A DNA stretch of 64,000 nucleotides from Poa pratensis (GCA_947311845.1 CAMZMU010000063.1:54612337-54676336); one strand, 5' to 3'. Shown: positions 10,237 through 21,250, numbered from the stretch's first letter. Notes: generated by a model from the letters alone, not told the origin. Translations and numbers: made by a program.

Positions 10237-13062
10237 TTAGCATCTCCATCGTTTGAGCGACTCAATCTCTGTCTTCACCACTGTCCAAATTGGTCTTAAC
10301 GAGTAATTTTGCCCACCCAACCATGCCTGAGCGGTCTCCAATAACAACTTTTCTTGACTTTGACCTTTTGGTATTTTTTCGTCACGGAAGAAATCTATAA
10401 GAAGCTTCTGGAAGCAGTGGGTAGACCCCGAGGAGTTTTCTTCTAGGAGGTCCAGCAGGCCTTGCACAGGTGCGCTTTCAGAATCTTCTGTGGAGTCTGT
10501 TTCCACCATCTGGCAGCTTACCTCCTCCGTCACCGTGGTAGCATCATCCACATCGGATATGTCCAGCTCAGCTAGTTGTTCAAACTGCCGGATTTTCTGA
10601 AGCAGTTGTTGACTTACTCCTGCGCAACACAAGTGTTTAGTCAGCAAAGTAGAATGAATTGCGAAAAAACTTGCATTGCAAAAGAGGCACTAGTTATACA
10701 CCAATGACTGTTTGGTTTGAAGGATTCTAAAAACTGCATGAATACTAAAAGCATATGAATAGAATAGAAATGCTAGTGCAAAACAAATAATTGACGGTTT
10801 TGAATACTCGAGTGTTTGGTTCATAGAATAGGAAACACATCGAAATCCTAATAAACATTGTCAATCCACATGAAAATGCAAAAATACATTAGGATGTTAT
10901 TATGCCACTAAAGATCTCGACCTTGTTCTTTGCGCATGTTCATGAAATGGTGAGTTACTCATTTCGAAATGGTTTAGATCGATTTATGCCCATCTTCATA
11001 CTACATATGACACGTAACGAGCCGGTGTATGTGTAATTGTTAATCCAAGTATTGTTATTCAATGAGAGAATCAAACATGGTACAACTGGCGCTCGGTAAC
11101 ATGTACGGCGATGTATCATAAACCGCATCATTTTCAGTTTTAGAAGCTAGTATATGTCCCTTTTGGGTTACTGAATACCAGTGGCGGAGCTTCATGGGGA
11201 CGAAATGGGCCGTCGCCCCCAAGCCCACCAACAAATTGCCTAATTTGTGCAGGTATTTTGTCTATTTGTTAACGAAAAATCAGCCCAAAGCTCAACGTTT
11301 AGCCCCCCAAGCCCATTGCCCTCCCAGGAATTTGGCCCAAGCTCCGCCACTGCTGAATACTACTAAATATATCTAGCAAAGCTAAAGCAAGATTACTATG
11401 AATGAGCAGCAGCTGGATGGTACACCTTACATGATTGCATCCACTGGCCAGGCGCTATTCAATTGTTAAGGCGATAATCATGCAGTATCCCTTTACTCTA
11501 TTGCTTTTCAAATTGCATTAGAATAAGACATGCTTTGTACTTTCTGATAGTGTATGCTTTGCGATCGAGAATCAACTTGCCCCCAAGTTCTTCTTTTCTT
11601 CTTTTATTAGTATTCTACTAGAAAAAAACCTGCCCCAAATTAATGTGCGCTCACCGCTCATATACAATAGTCCACGCAAGTATTAGGCGTTGCCGCTTGG
11701 CCATCAACGTCGCGTTCCCCCTCTCCTTTCTCTTGCACACTGATCCTTATACTATTATGATTTGTACAGGCACAATGTCCCTGTGTAGATAAGATACGAG
11801 ACAGGAATGGGGCACCGGCTATATATTCCAAGCTTGTGGCCAATACGCCAATAAATCGTGTGCATATCATTTCTTTCTGTACTTGTTCTATATTAGTGCC
11901 CGATGCTGCCCACATCATTTCCGTTCATTTTTTAAGTAGCAGTACGAACCAAAACGCTACTTTGGAGACCACTGTAGCACGGAGGGCTACACGCAGGCAG
12001 GACGCCGTGGTTAGGAAATGGTTAGGTCACTAACATTAGTAACATGAGCAAGAAGACGCGCTAGCGTTGTGCCTGTCGGTTGCAGGACTACAGTTTGTAA
12101 ACATATTTTGCATGTGGTGATCGAGTCATCTAAGCAGCTAAACTATCCTTACGTGAGTTAACGGGAAAAAAATTCAGCAAGTGAGAGTCATCTGAAGCTG
12201 CAATTTGAAGGGAGTTAACGTAGCAGCTGTAACGGGGTCAACAGAATTCCCTCCAGAATGAAGCGAAATGAGGTGCGAAAAGCCTTACTTCGGATGTTGG
12301 CTATGCTTCGCTGGAACGTCGGCGACGCGGTCTCGTCGTCGTCGTCACCGCCACCGTTGCCGTTCTCGTGCTCGTCGCCGTCGTCTTCATCCTGGCTGAG
12401 GAAATCCATCACGGAAACTGGGCTGAGGCGCTGCTTCCGTTCTTGCTCCTGGTCCAGGTGGCGCGTTGCCATCATTCCCGTAACCTGTTATTGTCGATCG
12501 CAGAAAGAAAGAAGAGTTGCGTGATGAATCGCAAACCAGAAACTGTCTAAAGCCCGGCAAAAAAGTAATGTTTCTGAGTAAGCGATCGAGACATGGGTGA
12601 ATTCTCAAGGAAAGAGTGCGCTCCTACCTCTGTTTCATGGCCACGACGGCTGGCGGCACCTGCACGAACGTCACCCGACCGGACACGCTCCCAACTCCGT
12701 CGCCGCGGGGACTTTGCCGGCGACGGACCATCCCTCCTTCTGCTCGCGGTAGTCGACGCCGAGCAGCTGGGTACCACCTCGTCTCCCCTCGACTTCTTCC
12801 AAAAGACCATTCGCAGCCTCCTCGGGGAATTCCAGGAGAGCGCGACCACCTGCCCCTCCCTTCCCGCAGGCCAGAACAGCGCGGCCCTCACCGCGGCGGA
12901 TACCCTCGCGAGGACGTCGCCGTTCCGCCGTGTGCCTCTGAGCTCGGCGAGCAGGTGCCTCGGGTAGCACCCGAAACCGCCGCGGGAGAGCTCGGCGATG
13001 AACTCCAGCTCGAGCCACTCCTTCAGCATCCGCGCCGGCTTCGGCCTCCCCTCCAACTCCAT
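10237..13062 (-). CDS. DUF4378/TRM-like protein, three exons
   Basis: Exons on the minus strand are 13062-12628, 12484-12289 and 10619-10237; introns are 143 and 1669 bp. Junctions are AG/GTAGGAG...CAG/G and GAA/GTAAGG...GCAG/GAG, with phases 0 and 1 agreeing, giving 337 residues. The N-terminus has ARMLKEWLELEF and a Cys/Pro-rich turn. Exon 2 carries SPVSVMDFLSQDEDD around residues 166-180. Exon 3 carries LLQKIRQFEQLAEL and a C-terminal block ending AQAWLGG, PIWTVVKTEIESLKRW. This SPVSVLD / LLQKIRRFE / DUF4378 order is what I know from plant TON1-recruiting-motif (TRM)-like proteins of the At5g03670 type, which act at cortical microtubules; a role here is inferred from family only. Start chosen at ATG 13062 because the open frame further upstream lacks family character. 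Intron 2 holds a hAT MITE. Expression unknown. Confidence 0.8.
11179..11352. mobile_element. hAT-type MITE in intron 2 of the TRM-like gene
   Basis: A 174 bp element with 14 bp terminal inverted repeats (CAGTGGCGGAGCTT) and an exact 8 bp target duplication, CTGAATAC, at 11171-11178 and 11353-11360. The 8 bp duplication and CAG..CTG ends are typical of hAT elements. No coding capacity. Confidence 0.88.
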
Positions 13063-13263
13063 GGCTGGCGCCAGCACTTCCCCGCACCGTCGCGCAACCA
13101 AATTGCACCGCGATAAGCACAAAGGATGTCTTGCACTCCTGCTTGTGTTGAGTGTTGTGTTGTGCCCCGTAGAAGCAGAGGAGACGGGAACTGTCAACTG
13201 CGTGGCCTTTGGAGGATGGTGAACAGAGGTGCAGACTAAGACACTACGAGTAGTAATCTTGTA
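13063..13263 (-). promoter_or_regulatory. Proximal upstream region of the TRM-like gene
   Basis: This 200 bp stretch lies between the ATG at 13062 and a Stowaway hairpin. It is GC-rich near the ATG. No convincing TATA box is visible; promoter status is positional only. Confidence 0.35.
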
Positions 13264-13325
13264 CTCCCTCCGTTCGGAAAAAGATGTCTTAGATATCTAA
13301 GACATCTTTTTCCGAACGGAGGGAG
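13264..13325. mobile_element. Minimal Stowaway MITE, perfect 62 bp palindrome
   Basis: Two 31 bp halves starting CTCCCTCCGTTCGG are exact reverse complements with no loop, flanked by TA on both sides. CTCCCTCCGT ends with TA duplication identify Tc1/Mariner Stowaway elements. It is shorter than usual full copies and sits about 200 bp upstream of the TRM-like start. Confidence 0.92.
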
Positions 13326-13618
13326 TATAAATCTGTGGGGTTGTGACACGCACGAGGTAGTTAGAGTAGGGTGCTTTGGGTGGTAGTGCTAGTAAATTTT
13401 TGTTTTGCACTTTGCAGGCCGGGATTAAGAAGCGTGCCGCATGGGTTTCGGCTGGGTTGCAGCTAAAACAGTGCATAGATGCCGTTTTCACGCACTACTA
13501 TTTGTCGCGTTTGACAGGGTTTGTTAAACAGTGAAGTAGAATAACCTTGTGAAGTAAACATGCAGTATGCCTGTAAGCCACTGTTGTCGAACAACACTGT
13601 TGGCGTTTTGTGACGCAT
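13326..13618. other. Intergenic DNA
   Basis: No supported feature. Confidence 0.4.
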
Positions 13619-13714
13619 AGTGAACTGGATTTTTTTTCTCGAGAAACTATTGATCTATTCATCAAAAGTGAACTGGATTTTTTTTCTCGAGAAACTATTG
13701 ATCTATTCATCAAA
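13619..13714. repeat. 48 bp tandem duplication
   Basis: The unit AGTGAACTGGATTTTTTTTC followed by TCGAGAAACTATTGATC and TATTCATCAAA is present exactly twice (13619-13666 and 13667-13714). The T-run plus CGAGAAACTATTGATCTATTC resembles the tail of a minus-strand retroelement, so the tail of the adjacent element has been duplicated together with its flank. Confidence 0.9.
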
Positions 13715-14475
13715 ACTGTTAAGGCAGTAAAACACTAGAAGCAACAAAAATTACATCTAAATCCGTAGACCACCTAGCGATGACTACATGCACTAAAGCG
13801 AGCCGAAGGCGCGCCGCTGTCATCGCCCCTCCATCACCGGAGCCAGGCAAACCTTGTTGTAATAAACCGTCAGGAAGCGTCGTGCTAAGGCCCCACAGGA
13901 CCAGCGCACCAGAAAAGTAACAGTCGTCGACAAAGAGGTGCGTAGATCAGAAGTATCCAACTTGTCGACACACGAACAAAGACCGGATCCAAACGGATCC
14001 ACCAATTAGAATTGCTGCACTAGCCAATTATCCCAAAAGTCCGAACTGATGGGAAAGGGCTGTGCAATGCATATATTATATTTCTGACACTCCCCCTCAC
14101 GTCCAGGCTGTGGACTATTCTCACGAGCCTAGGACGTGGATTTTAGGGTGTCCGCAGATATTTATTTTTAATACTGCGTTAGGCAGAATTTGAACTCTAG
14201 ACTTCTGGCTCTGATACCAAATTAGAATTGCTGCACTAGCCAATTATCCCAAAAGTCTGAACTGATGGGAAAGGGCTGTGCAATGCATATATTATATTTC
14301 TGACACCACCAAAAACAAATACCGACCAAATCCCGCAAGATCCGCCGGAGACACACCTGCACACGCCCTCCGACGACGATAGAAGCACGGCCGGAACGAA
14401 GACTAGGCGGGAGAATCTTTATTCTATCTCTAGGGAGCCGCCGCCGCAAATTCGAACTGTAGGAATTGTATTGTA
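13675..14475 (-). mobile_element. Dispersed non-LTR-like retroelement copy split by a TRIM
   Basis: A poly-T start followed by CGAGAAACTATTGATCTATT, then a GC-rich body running through 13780-14003 and resuming at 14306 (AACAAATACCGACC) to about 14470. I recognise the body as a highly repeated Triticeae sequence, but whether it is a LINE end or SINE is uncertain. The 302 bp TRIM at 14004-14305 interrupts it cleanly with a 5 bp duplication. A similar T-run plus CGAGAAACTTACAATCTATTC occurs at 39220-39250. Confidence 0.55.
14004..14305 (-). mobile_element. TRIM/SMART-type miniature LTR retrotransposon, copy 1
   Basis: A 302 bp element with two 86 bp LTRs (14004-14089 and 14220-14305; minus-strand start TGTCAGAAATATAATATATG). 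Just inside the first LTR on the minus strand is TGGTATCAGAGCC, the initiator Met-tRNA primer site. GTGAGGGGGAG next to the other LTR is a polypurine tract. The 5 bp target duplication is CCACC. Length and structure match grass SMART elements as I remember them. No coding. Confidence 0.88.
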
Positions 14476-16089
14476 GGGAAATCATACATGGACAGTTGCG
14501 CTCTTTGAACGGCGAGACACTTTTCTAGGGAAAACGCACGTAATTCTCAAAAACAAAAAAGGAAAACGCACGTTAGGGTTGTCATTAAGACGATAAAAAT
14601 TGAGCTAAACTTCCAACTGAACTAGGATTTTTTTTTAGTCTTGCATGTTTTTAATCCGATCTCTGTCCGGCGAGTGAACCAGCGACGTATGGATGGTTGG
14701 ATGTGCTGCATGAATCGGACAGAAAGTGTCGTGAGTTCCAAAATCTCGATCAGATCTTTTACTCGACGGGACCACCTCATTCTAATCCATGGAAATTCAA
14801 AGTGAGATTTGAACTCGTCATGGCAAGGCTGGCGTCTCCCTTCGCACGCAAAGCGCAGAGCTAGCGCGCGAGAGAGTGGAGCTCCGCGCCGGGCCGAGCT
14901 GGTTTCATGTGACGGCCGAATAGTTTTAGGCCTCGTCTCGTCCATCGGGTGAAGGGCCGTGTTCAAAAATCGCCGGCTCGTCCGCTCCGTCGCTCTACGT
15001 GGCCGGCCGCGTGCGGCCGAAGCGGCGCGCGGGGCATGGAGATCTGCGTGGTTTACTGTATCGGAACGCTCACCAGAGTTTTATTCGGTCCCAGAGACAG
15101 CAGCCGAACCTAGCAGTAGCCAGGGGAAAAATTCTCGTCGAAATTTCGAGCGAAATTCGCGAAATCAACGGTTTTCTTTAAGGGGCGAGAAAATATAATG
15201 TCGGTTGGAATTTTCGTTTAAATTTGAATAAACCAGAGAGATTACACTTCAAGAAGAACTAGAGCGTAATCCAGACAAGAAGTTGCCTTTAGTGTACCGG
15301 TTTAGGATCTAGGCAGATCTTAGGAAGGTACTGGGTTCGATTCCAGTTGCCCCACTTTTATTTTTTGAATTTAATTTGAACGCCAGACTATAAATCTGGC
15401 CGAAATTTTTGAAATATTTCTTCGAAATTTCATTATTTTCTCGAAATTCGCGAATCTCTGGGAGGTGCGAAAAATATTACACAAACGAAATATTAAACCC
15501 TGGCAGTAGCAGGTTGTAGCCCTGTAGGTGTGTGTTAGTTTGGCGTGGTTTCTGTCGAAGTTTGTCTAGCATAGCAGGCCCTGTATTTTGTTACGTTTAC
15601 CTTCCGATGGACTGATTGTCACTCCCACATATCCGTTGATCTCGCAAAACAAACATGTAGAGTATTTTGGTTATGCTAGAAGTTCCAAAAGTGTTGTGTT
15701 CAGTAATTCTTTTTTCTTCTTCGAAATCGTCAGTAAATGTTGTTAGTCGTTGCTGTCTGCAACGAAGTAGTCGAGTGCAGCGACTAGATAGCCAAGAGAG
15801 AGTTAGTAACTATATCATGCCCCCTGGATTTGATCATTATAAAATTCGCACGTAAACCTTGATGCTGCCATGGTGCCTGTATACTGAAACTAGTTGAATG
15901 CATGTGCTTTGCAACGGCATTTTCATTTTTACCGTCATTGAACATGTAAACATGAAGAGCGCATAAAAATTCATGTATATTGAAAAGATAGCCAAGTAGT
16001 AATTCAAATGCATATATATGTCTCAAATCTGTTGGCAAACATTACATTTTTAAAGACTAAAGATCATCAATGTGGTCTAGCTACATCAA
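14476..16089. other. Intergenic DNA with an isolated B-box-like site
   Basis: No gene. GGGTTCGATTCCAGT at about 15340 fits a tRNA B box, preceded by TTAGTGTACCGGTTTAGG, but no convincing tRNA fold can be drawn. Repeated CGAAATTTC-like motifs occur at 15135-15450. Confidence 0.4.
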
Positions 16090-16368
16090 CATGAAATGAG
16101 CATGGGGGAGGCCCCTCTTCTAAAACTCTACCACATAGACGTCCGCCTTCAAATCGCCTGTGATATGCTTCTTGGTAAGCATCTCTTTCATCGTCTCCAG
16201 TTTGGACCTAAATACTCAGGCCACGAGATCCGGATGGTCCTGCAGGGTTTGGCCTGGAAGCAGCGCGTCCTGTATCTCGTGCCAGTTTGGGTTGCCGGTT
16301 ATCGTCACGAAGATGTCAGGCTTGCCGGATGTCGCCAGGGTTTCTGTGATGTCCGCATACGTCAACTT
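16090..16368 (-). pseudogene. Helitron Rep/helicase fragment
   Basis: The minus-strand frame runs LTYADITETLATSGKPDIFV, NPNWHEIQDALLPGQ, HPDLVA, VFRSKLETMKEMLTKKHI, ADVYVVEF and KRGLPHAHF. This is the Helitron-like N-terminal domain of the Rep-helicase of rolling-circle Helitron transposons; GLPHAH supplies the paired histidines of the HUH nickase motif. Two in-frame stops (after DLVA and after VVEF) and loss of the rest of Rep and of the whole helicase show it is dead. I found no Helitron ends (5' TC, 3' CTRR hairpin) that could be assigned to it. Confidence 0.82.
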
Positions 16369-17559
16369 ACTTTGGAGTTTGATGGGTGCCATCTACATAA
16401 TAAAGATACCAATATTCATTCTCTACACATGGTCATATTAAGTCCATGTATATTTTGACGGCAAGCATAAATAGTTCATACAGTGTACCCTTTTACCCAA
16501 ATTTTGACAAGGATTAGGACTACTTGCAGTTTGCTTGGAAGTGCTAAACAAAAATTGCTTGTAATTCATTTCAAGTATAACTTTACAAAACGCACAGTAC
16601 AAAAAAGTGACAATTGAAGAAGCTGACAGGGACAGGAGATGAAAGCAACTAAACATGCAACTTCGATTTTAGGTAATAAAGAATCAGCATGAAAAGAAAC
16701 TTGATCTCTTTGTAATTTTGTGTAAATTTTCTATTTTTTCAGCAACACACTAATAGATATATATGGTTCCTCATCCTACCTATGAAAAGATACAGAAAAG
16801 ATGACAACCTAACAACATAGATAAATTAGTGAAAAGACACTCGAACAGAAAAGATAAGCCAAGAAAATTTTGAACAAAAAGCTATTTGGAGTGTTGGTTT
16901 TGAAAAGAGTACCTCCTACCCCGATGTGTGCTACAGGAACTCAATGTAAAATGCTGGATGACCTGAGAATGAAACCTGCACATATTACATGGGGAAATCA
17001 TGAGTCACATATTACATGGGGAAATCATGAGTTTACAGCTTAATCCAGTTAGAAGTAATAGTAGCTACAAACAAGCGCAGTAGCCCCGTGTGCGAACAAT
17101 TTCTAGATATAAGTCACCTTTGTGACTGCAACTTCTAAATGAATGAGCAGAATGATCTTGCTAGATTAATGGTCCTTTGAATGATTGGGGTCTGGTGATA
17201 GAATTCACCTTTGTGACTGCAACTTTTACATGAGCTTAGTTTAGACACCTTTTCTAGTTTTCTGGAACATGATGTTGCACTGAGAATGGTCTCAGTAGAA
17301 CGATCTTGCAAGATTAATAGTCCTTTGATTTATTTTTTTAATTGAGTTAACATTGTATTTTCATATCAGGTTCTCGTAAGGAATCAGCTAGTGAAATCGT
17401 GGAACATTTCTTACTTGTCAATCATCCGGATCATTAACCACACAAAGCAAAATATATTGGAAGCTCGTATGAAAAAAAACCATGGAACAATTAATCATAT
17501 GTGTAGCTAAAGCTCATATTGATAAGCCTGTTGCGATTCCACTGCAGGTAAAGCGGGTG
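16369..17559. other. Intergenic DNA with two local duplications
   Basis: A 27 bp unit CACATATTACATGGGGAAAT followed by CATGAGT is tandemly doubled at 16979-17032. A block of about 100 bp containing CACCTTTGTGACTGCAACTT and GATCTTGC-AGATTAAT-GTCCTTTGA occurs near 17115-17180 and again, diverged, near 17206-17330. No coding seen. Confidence 0.6.
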
Positions 17560-17564
17560 TGCTG

Positions 17565-18010
17565 AATTTTTTTTTTTGAAAACGAAGGCAAAAGACTTGC
17601 CTTATAATTAAATAAGAAGGAGTTTAACAGAAGTTTACATCCCCATACAACGAGCAAGAACGTTCGTTGAAACAACCCCCGCGAGCGAGGAAAAAAACGC
17701 TCGCCGAAAAACACACATAAAACTAGTCTCCCGGCATGATGGATCCCAAGTGCTTAGCCCCGGCGGCCCTCCACAGGGCCGACTCGGATTTGATCCGTGT
17801 AAAAATCACCGATGGCATCGTAGAAACGTGGCGGAAGACGCGTGCATTCCTTTCGGTTCAAATCTCCCAGAGTATAATGAGGGAGGCCAAGGATTTTCGC
17901 CGGGTACCGTTGGTGTAAATGACGGATTTCCACCAATCATGCATTGAGCTAAAAGCGTGCCAATGGCAAGTGTTGATCGTGGAGAGCCCGAGCCAAGCGG
18001 TCACCATGTT
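17565..18010 (-). mobile_element. LINE 3' end fragment
   Basis: On the minus strand a degenerate frame reads HDWWKSVIYTNGTRRKS, SLIILWEI, a TGA where LINEs have Trp, then TERNARVFRHVSTMPSVIF and a short tail. This is the C-terminal end of grass LINE ORF2 after the reverse-transcriptase zinc-binding region. It runs into a tail containing GGCAAGTCTTTTGCC and a poly-A (T-run at 17569-17579 on the plus strand). The tail resembles that of the large LINE at 42280. Confidence 0.75.
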
Positions 18011-18418
18011 CCAAACTCGGATGGTGAAATGTCACAGAAGCTAAAATTTTCAGTGATCAGATCAACAAGGCAGGTGTTAAATCTTCTGTCCGGACTGCAC
18101 TACAACCTGAGATTGATTTGGAGGAGGTAGATAAGTAAACAGCAGCTTCTGGATTTCTGTTATTTATGCAACAAGTAGTTATTTCGAGGAAAAGGCTCAG
18201 TTTTGGTGAGCATGAGCATAAGCTGCTTGAGAAGAATCTCTAGTATTGCGGGACATTACAGCAGACGTACAATTAATTGGTCCAAGTTAATTCTGGTGAT
18301 TTTTCCATGCTATTTATTGTGGTTGAACTGCATGTACTGGAAACTCACATGAAAAAAGCTGAAATAAACAATAGTACAGCACGGCAAACAAACAGGGAGT
18401 CGGCACCGAGACAGGTAC
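18011..18418. other. Intergenic DNA
   Basis: No supported feature. If the 18419-18585 exon is real, its next intron and downstream exons would lie here, but none can be assigned. Confidence 0.35.
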
Positions 18419-18585
18419 CTCAAACAGGGAGTCGGCGGAGGCGGGGCAGAGGTCGCCGAAGGTCTCCTCCACTGCTCCGGTGTAGTCGTCGAGCGGGCTG
18501 AGCAGGAAGAGGTCGCCGAAGGTCTCCTCCACTGCTCCGGCGTAGTCGTCGAGCGGGCTGAGCAGGAAGAGGTCGCCGGAGTTGC
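18419..18585 (-). CDS. Candidate single exon with a 20-residue in-frame tandem duplication
   Basis: The interval is bounded by good splice sites on the minus strand, CCTCAG/GCAAC at 18585 and TTTGAG/GTACCT at 18419. It is 167 nt and open in the frame starting NSGDLFLLSPLDDYAGAVEE. The unit GDLFLLSPLDDYAGAVEETF occurs twice (60 bp period, plus-strand copies 18449-18508 and 18509-18568, one base apart), ending GDLCPASADSLFE. The peptide is acidic and hydrophobic with no domain I recognise. Upstream, 18620-18970 is GC-rich and contains ATG at 18941 (MAPQPYTAWLSSC), a possible first exon, but its donor site is not clear. It could be an exon of a real gene or a leftover fragment. Confidence 0.4.
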
Positions 18586-19673
18586 CTGAGGTAGCAGCGC
18601 GGGTCGTCGTAGATGAGAATCAGAACAGGACGTGAGGCAACAGTGAGGGACCGTGCCTCTTTGTACCGGTTTGAAAGAGGCAACCACCATGACGAGCTCC
18701 ACGATCGCCGATGAACGTCGGTTGCCGTTTGACCAATTGGATCGTGGCGACGGTTGCCATTGCAGGCGCTGACCACGGCCCGATGGTGGACGAGGGTTCC
18801 AGCGGCGCGGCTGGTTCCGGCTGCGCCGTTGCTGCTGGTGGTGTTGGACGACGGAGCTGGGGTCGGCGGGGCAGATCGACGGGGTTGGGCTTGGCGGCGC
18901 GGCAGGAGGACAGCCAGGCGGTGTACGGCTGGGGAGCCATGGTCGAGGGGTGGGGATTCGGGTTGGTTCTCTTCTCCGTTTTTTTCGTGCGGAGCGGAAG
19001 CGGACGTGCTTGTTTGTTTCCCATCTAAAGTCTGCGCGGTTCTTCTTCCTTCGGTGAGGGATGCGAAGCGGGCGGGCGACGTACCGGTTGTCTTCCGGTT
19101 TTTTTTTAGCGATTGTTTCCTGCAGTGCGGGAGCGGACAACGTACCAGCGAACACCGACTCAGCTTTAAAGAATAGTAGTAGAGATTACGCAAACTGAAG
19201 CTTCTGTAACTACTTGCAACTGCTGGGTGACAGTCAAAGCAACAATCTGCATTTTCCACAGATAGACCATCAGACTCGATGGACCAGGTAAATATCTCGA
19301 CTGCGCAGACCCATTCGGTCATCCACGTTTGCTCCAAAAAATGTCTTTCTCAAGTTGGAAGCGATGTGGAGAGTGAAGGTCTCTTTTCGCTGGTTTGATC
19401 TGCATCTGAGAATGAAACCTGAAAAACTCCCGCAAAACTTCGTCCGCACTGCAAGAGCCGTTGCCAAGTCATCTCAGAGCCAGAAATGTTTGAACAGTGC
19501 CACAGGATCTGCCAAACGATACCCCAGTCGCCAAGTGTTTCTTGACCCACATTGCCAGTAAAACATGTAGAGACATGTCTTCTGAAAAGCCTTAATGCCA
19601 CACTCCTCTGCCTATTCTGATCGCACGACATGTTCGGCAGAATATCAGGTAAGCACATCACAAGTACAGGTCG
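18586..19673. other. GC-rich then mixed intergenic DNA
   Basis: 18620-19150 is GC-rich and open in several frames on both strands, which is expected from composition. The rest shows nothing that I can support. Confidence 0.35.
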
Positions 19674-19769
19674 TCAGATATGTACATGACCGCCGGAGCC
19701 AGGCCGGCTCAGACGCGCGGTCAGTAGCTCCACAGGTAAGAAGAGTTGACGACCAGCTCCCAAAGGACG

Positions 19770-20146
19770 GAACAGCTCGGCCGCTTCCACCGGCGGCACA
19801 CGGAGCATGTGCGGCGAGTCGAGAAGTTGAGGCACGCGGCCCGGCCGGGGAGCGCCAGAGCGGCGACGTCGTGCACGCGCTCTGCCATCTCGGCGGTGTC
19901 GAAGGTGCCGAACCATATCCAGCCGCTCGCGCACCTCGCACACCCACCGCCCGGGGTTCCTGCTGTGGTGCGCACCCCCTTGTACACCGGGTGCCTCGTC
20001 TCCTTGAACTTGGTCCTACCGGCCCGCCGCTTGGGCAGCGCCGACGACACCGTCATGTACGAGGAGTCCTCTTCTTCGACGTCGCAGCCCACCGGAGACC
20101 GCGTTCCCGACGATGAGTAGCCACTGCCGCAGAACGTCCACTCCAT
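19770..20146 (-). pseudogene. CBF/DREB1-type AP2 transcription factor pseudogene
   Basis: ATG at 20146 begins [15 protein letters not shown], followed by the CBF signature [20 protein letters not shown] before the AP2 domain. The AP2 domain is then split over frames: GVR in frame 1, [10 protein letters not shown] in another frame (near 19950), [23 protein letters not shown] back in frame 1, then [19 protein letters not shown] in the shifted frame. At least three frameshifts are therefore needed. The homologous sequence stops near 19770, so the acidic activation half and the LWSY end of CBFs (about 210-250 residues normally) are missing. CBFs bind CRT/DRE (CCGAC) elements in cold-response genes; this copy could not. 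Possible alternatives are assembly errors for some shifts, but the truncation would remain. Confidence 0.82.
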
Positions 20147-20500
20147 CAGTCCAGTCGATGACGATCGAGATTGATTTGGATATATTGTCTGACTTTGTTT
20201 GAGTTTGGGAGGGAAAAGATCCGGCGGCGGTTGATGAGAAAGAACGCGTGCGCTGCTGCAAACGCGGGGTGACACGAGGAGCCAGCCGGAGTGAAGGGAA
20301 GGGCGATGTGTGTGTGACTGGGCCGGGTCCGCGCGGGAGTTCGTTGGCGAGGCGGTTGGGTTGTCGGACCAGCTGGACTGCTGGAGGCTGAACGAAAGCG
20401 GCGGGGACAGGACTAGGCGTCCCTGGGGGTCTGGGGGAAAAATCCACCGGGTCCTCCTCCTGACACATGTACCTTTTTTCTTTCTAAATCTCGCTTTTAC
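20147..20500. other. Upstream flank of the CBF pseudogene
   Basis: No supported gene. Open frames crossing it extend the pseudogene frame upstream without family character. Confidence 0.4.
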
Positions 20501-21250
20501 TACCGTGTAGCAAATAATCACCCGCTTTTGATCCTATGTAGCAAAAACGGTTCGCACAGAAAATAGAAAAAGAAATGACTGACTTCGCCGGAGACCTCGC
20601 CGGAGATCCCGTAACAACAAAAATGTTCTACTGTAGCAAAATCGACTTCGCCGGAGACGTTGCCGGAGAGATCGACGAAGACCTCGCCGGAGACATCGTA
20701 GCAAAATCTTTGTTCTATTGTAGCAAAACCATTTAACTATAATAGCAAAAAAAATGTTATATTGCAGCATCGTAGCAAAAAAATCTTCTGGCGAGGTCCT
20801 CTGATGAGATTTATGATGCAAAAAAGCTGAATAAAATGTAGCAAAAAAATTATTCTTGTAATGCAAATTCACAGAAACGATGGTGCAAAAATGCAGATAG
20901 TTGTAGCAAAAACAATTCTTTGCATGATCTGGTAGCGCCGACGAACTTCATTGGTAGCGCCACCGCCCCTCTACGGCAGCACCTCCGTACACCGCTGGCA
21001 GCAACGGCGACGACCGATGGTAGCACCGCCGCCCCCTCTACGGCAGCACCTCCGCTCGCCGACGGTAGCACCGCCGGCCACCCATGGAAGCACCGTCGCC
21101 AACCTAAAGTAGCACTGCCACTGGCCAGCAGCTCCACCGCCCCTCCTCGTTGCAGCATCGATGCCTCCTCTATGTAGCACCGCCTCCCACCGAGTGTAGC
21201 ATCGTCATCCACCCAAGCACCACCGTTAGCACAGCCACGGCACAGACCAC
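20501..21250. repeat. Dispersed repeat with recurring GTAGCA motif
   Basis: GTAGCAAAA occurs repeatedly between 20506 and 20910, interleaved with GACTTCGCCGGAGA-type segments. From 20930 to 21240 the motif continues as GTAGCACCGCC or GCAGCACCTCC in GC-rich sequence. Spacing is about 20-60 bp. It has the look of one long repeat with a drifting composition; class not known. Confidence 0.65.

Noticed and set aside
12593..13116. Open frames on the plus strand and a second minus frame opposite exon 1 of the TRM-like gene
   Set aside because: Shadows of a GC-rich exon whose own frame has matched splice junctions and family motifs.
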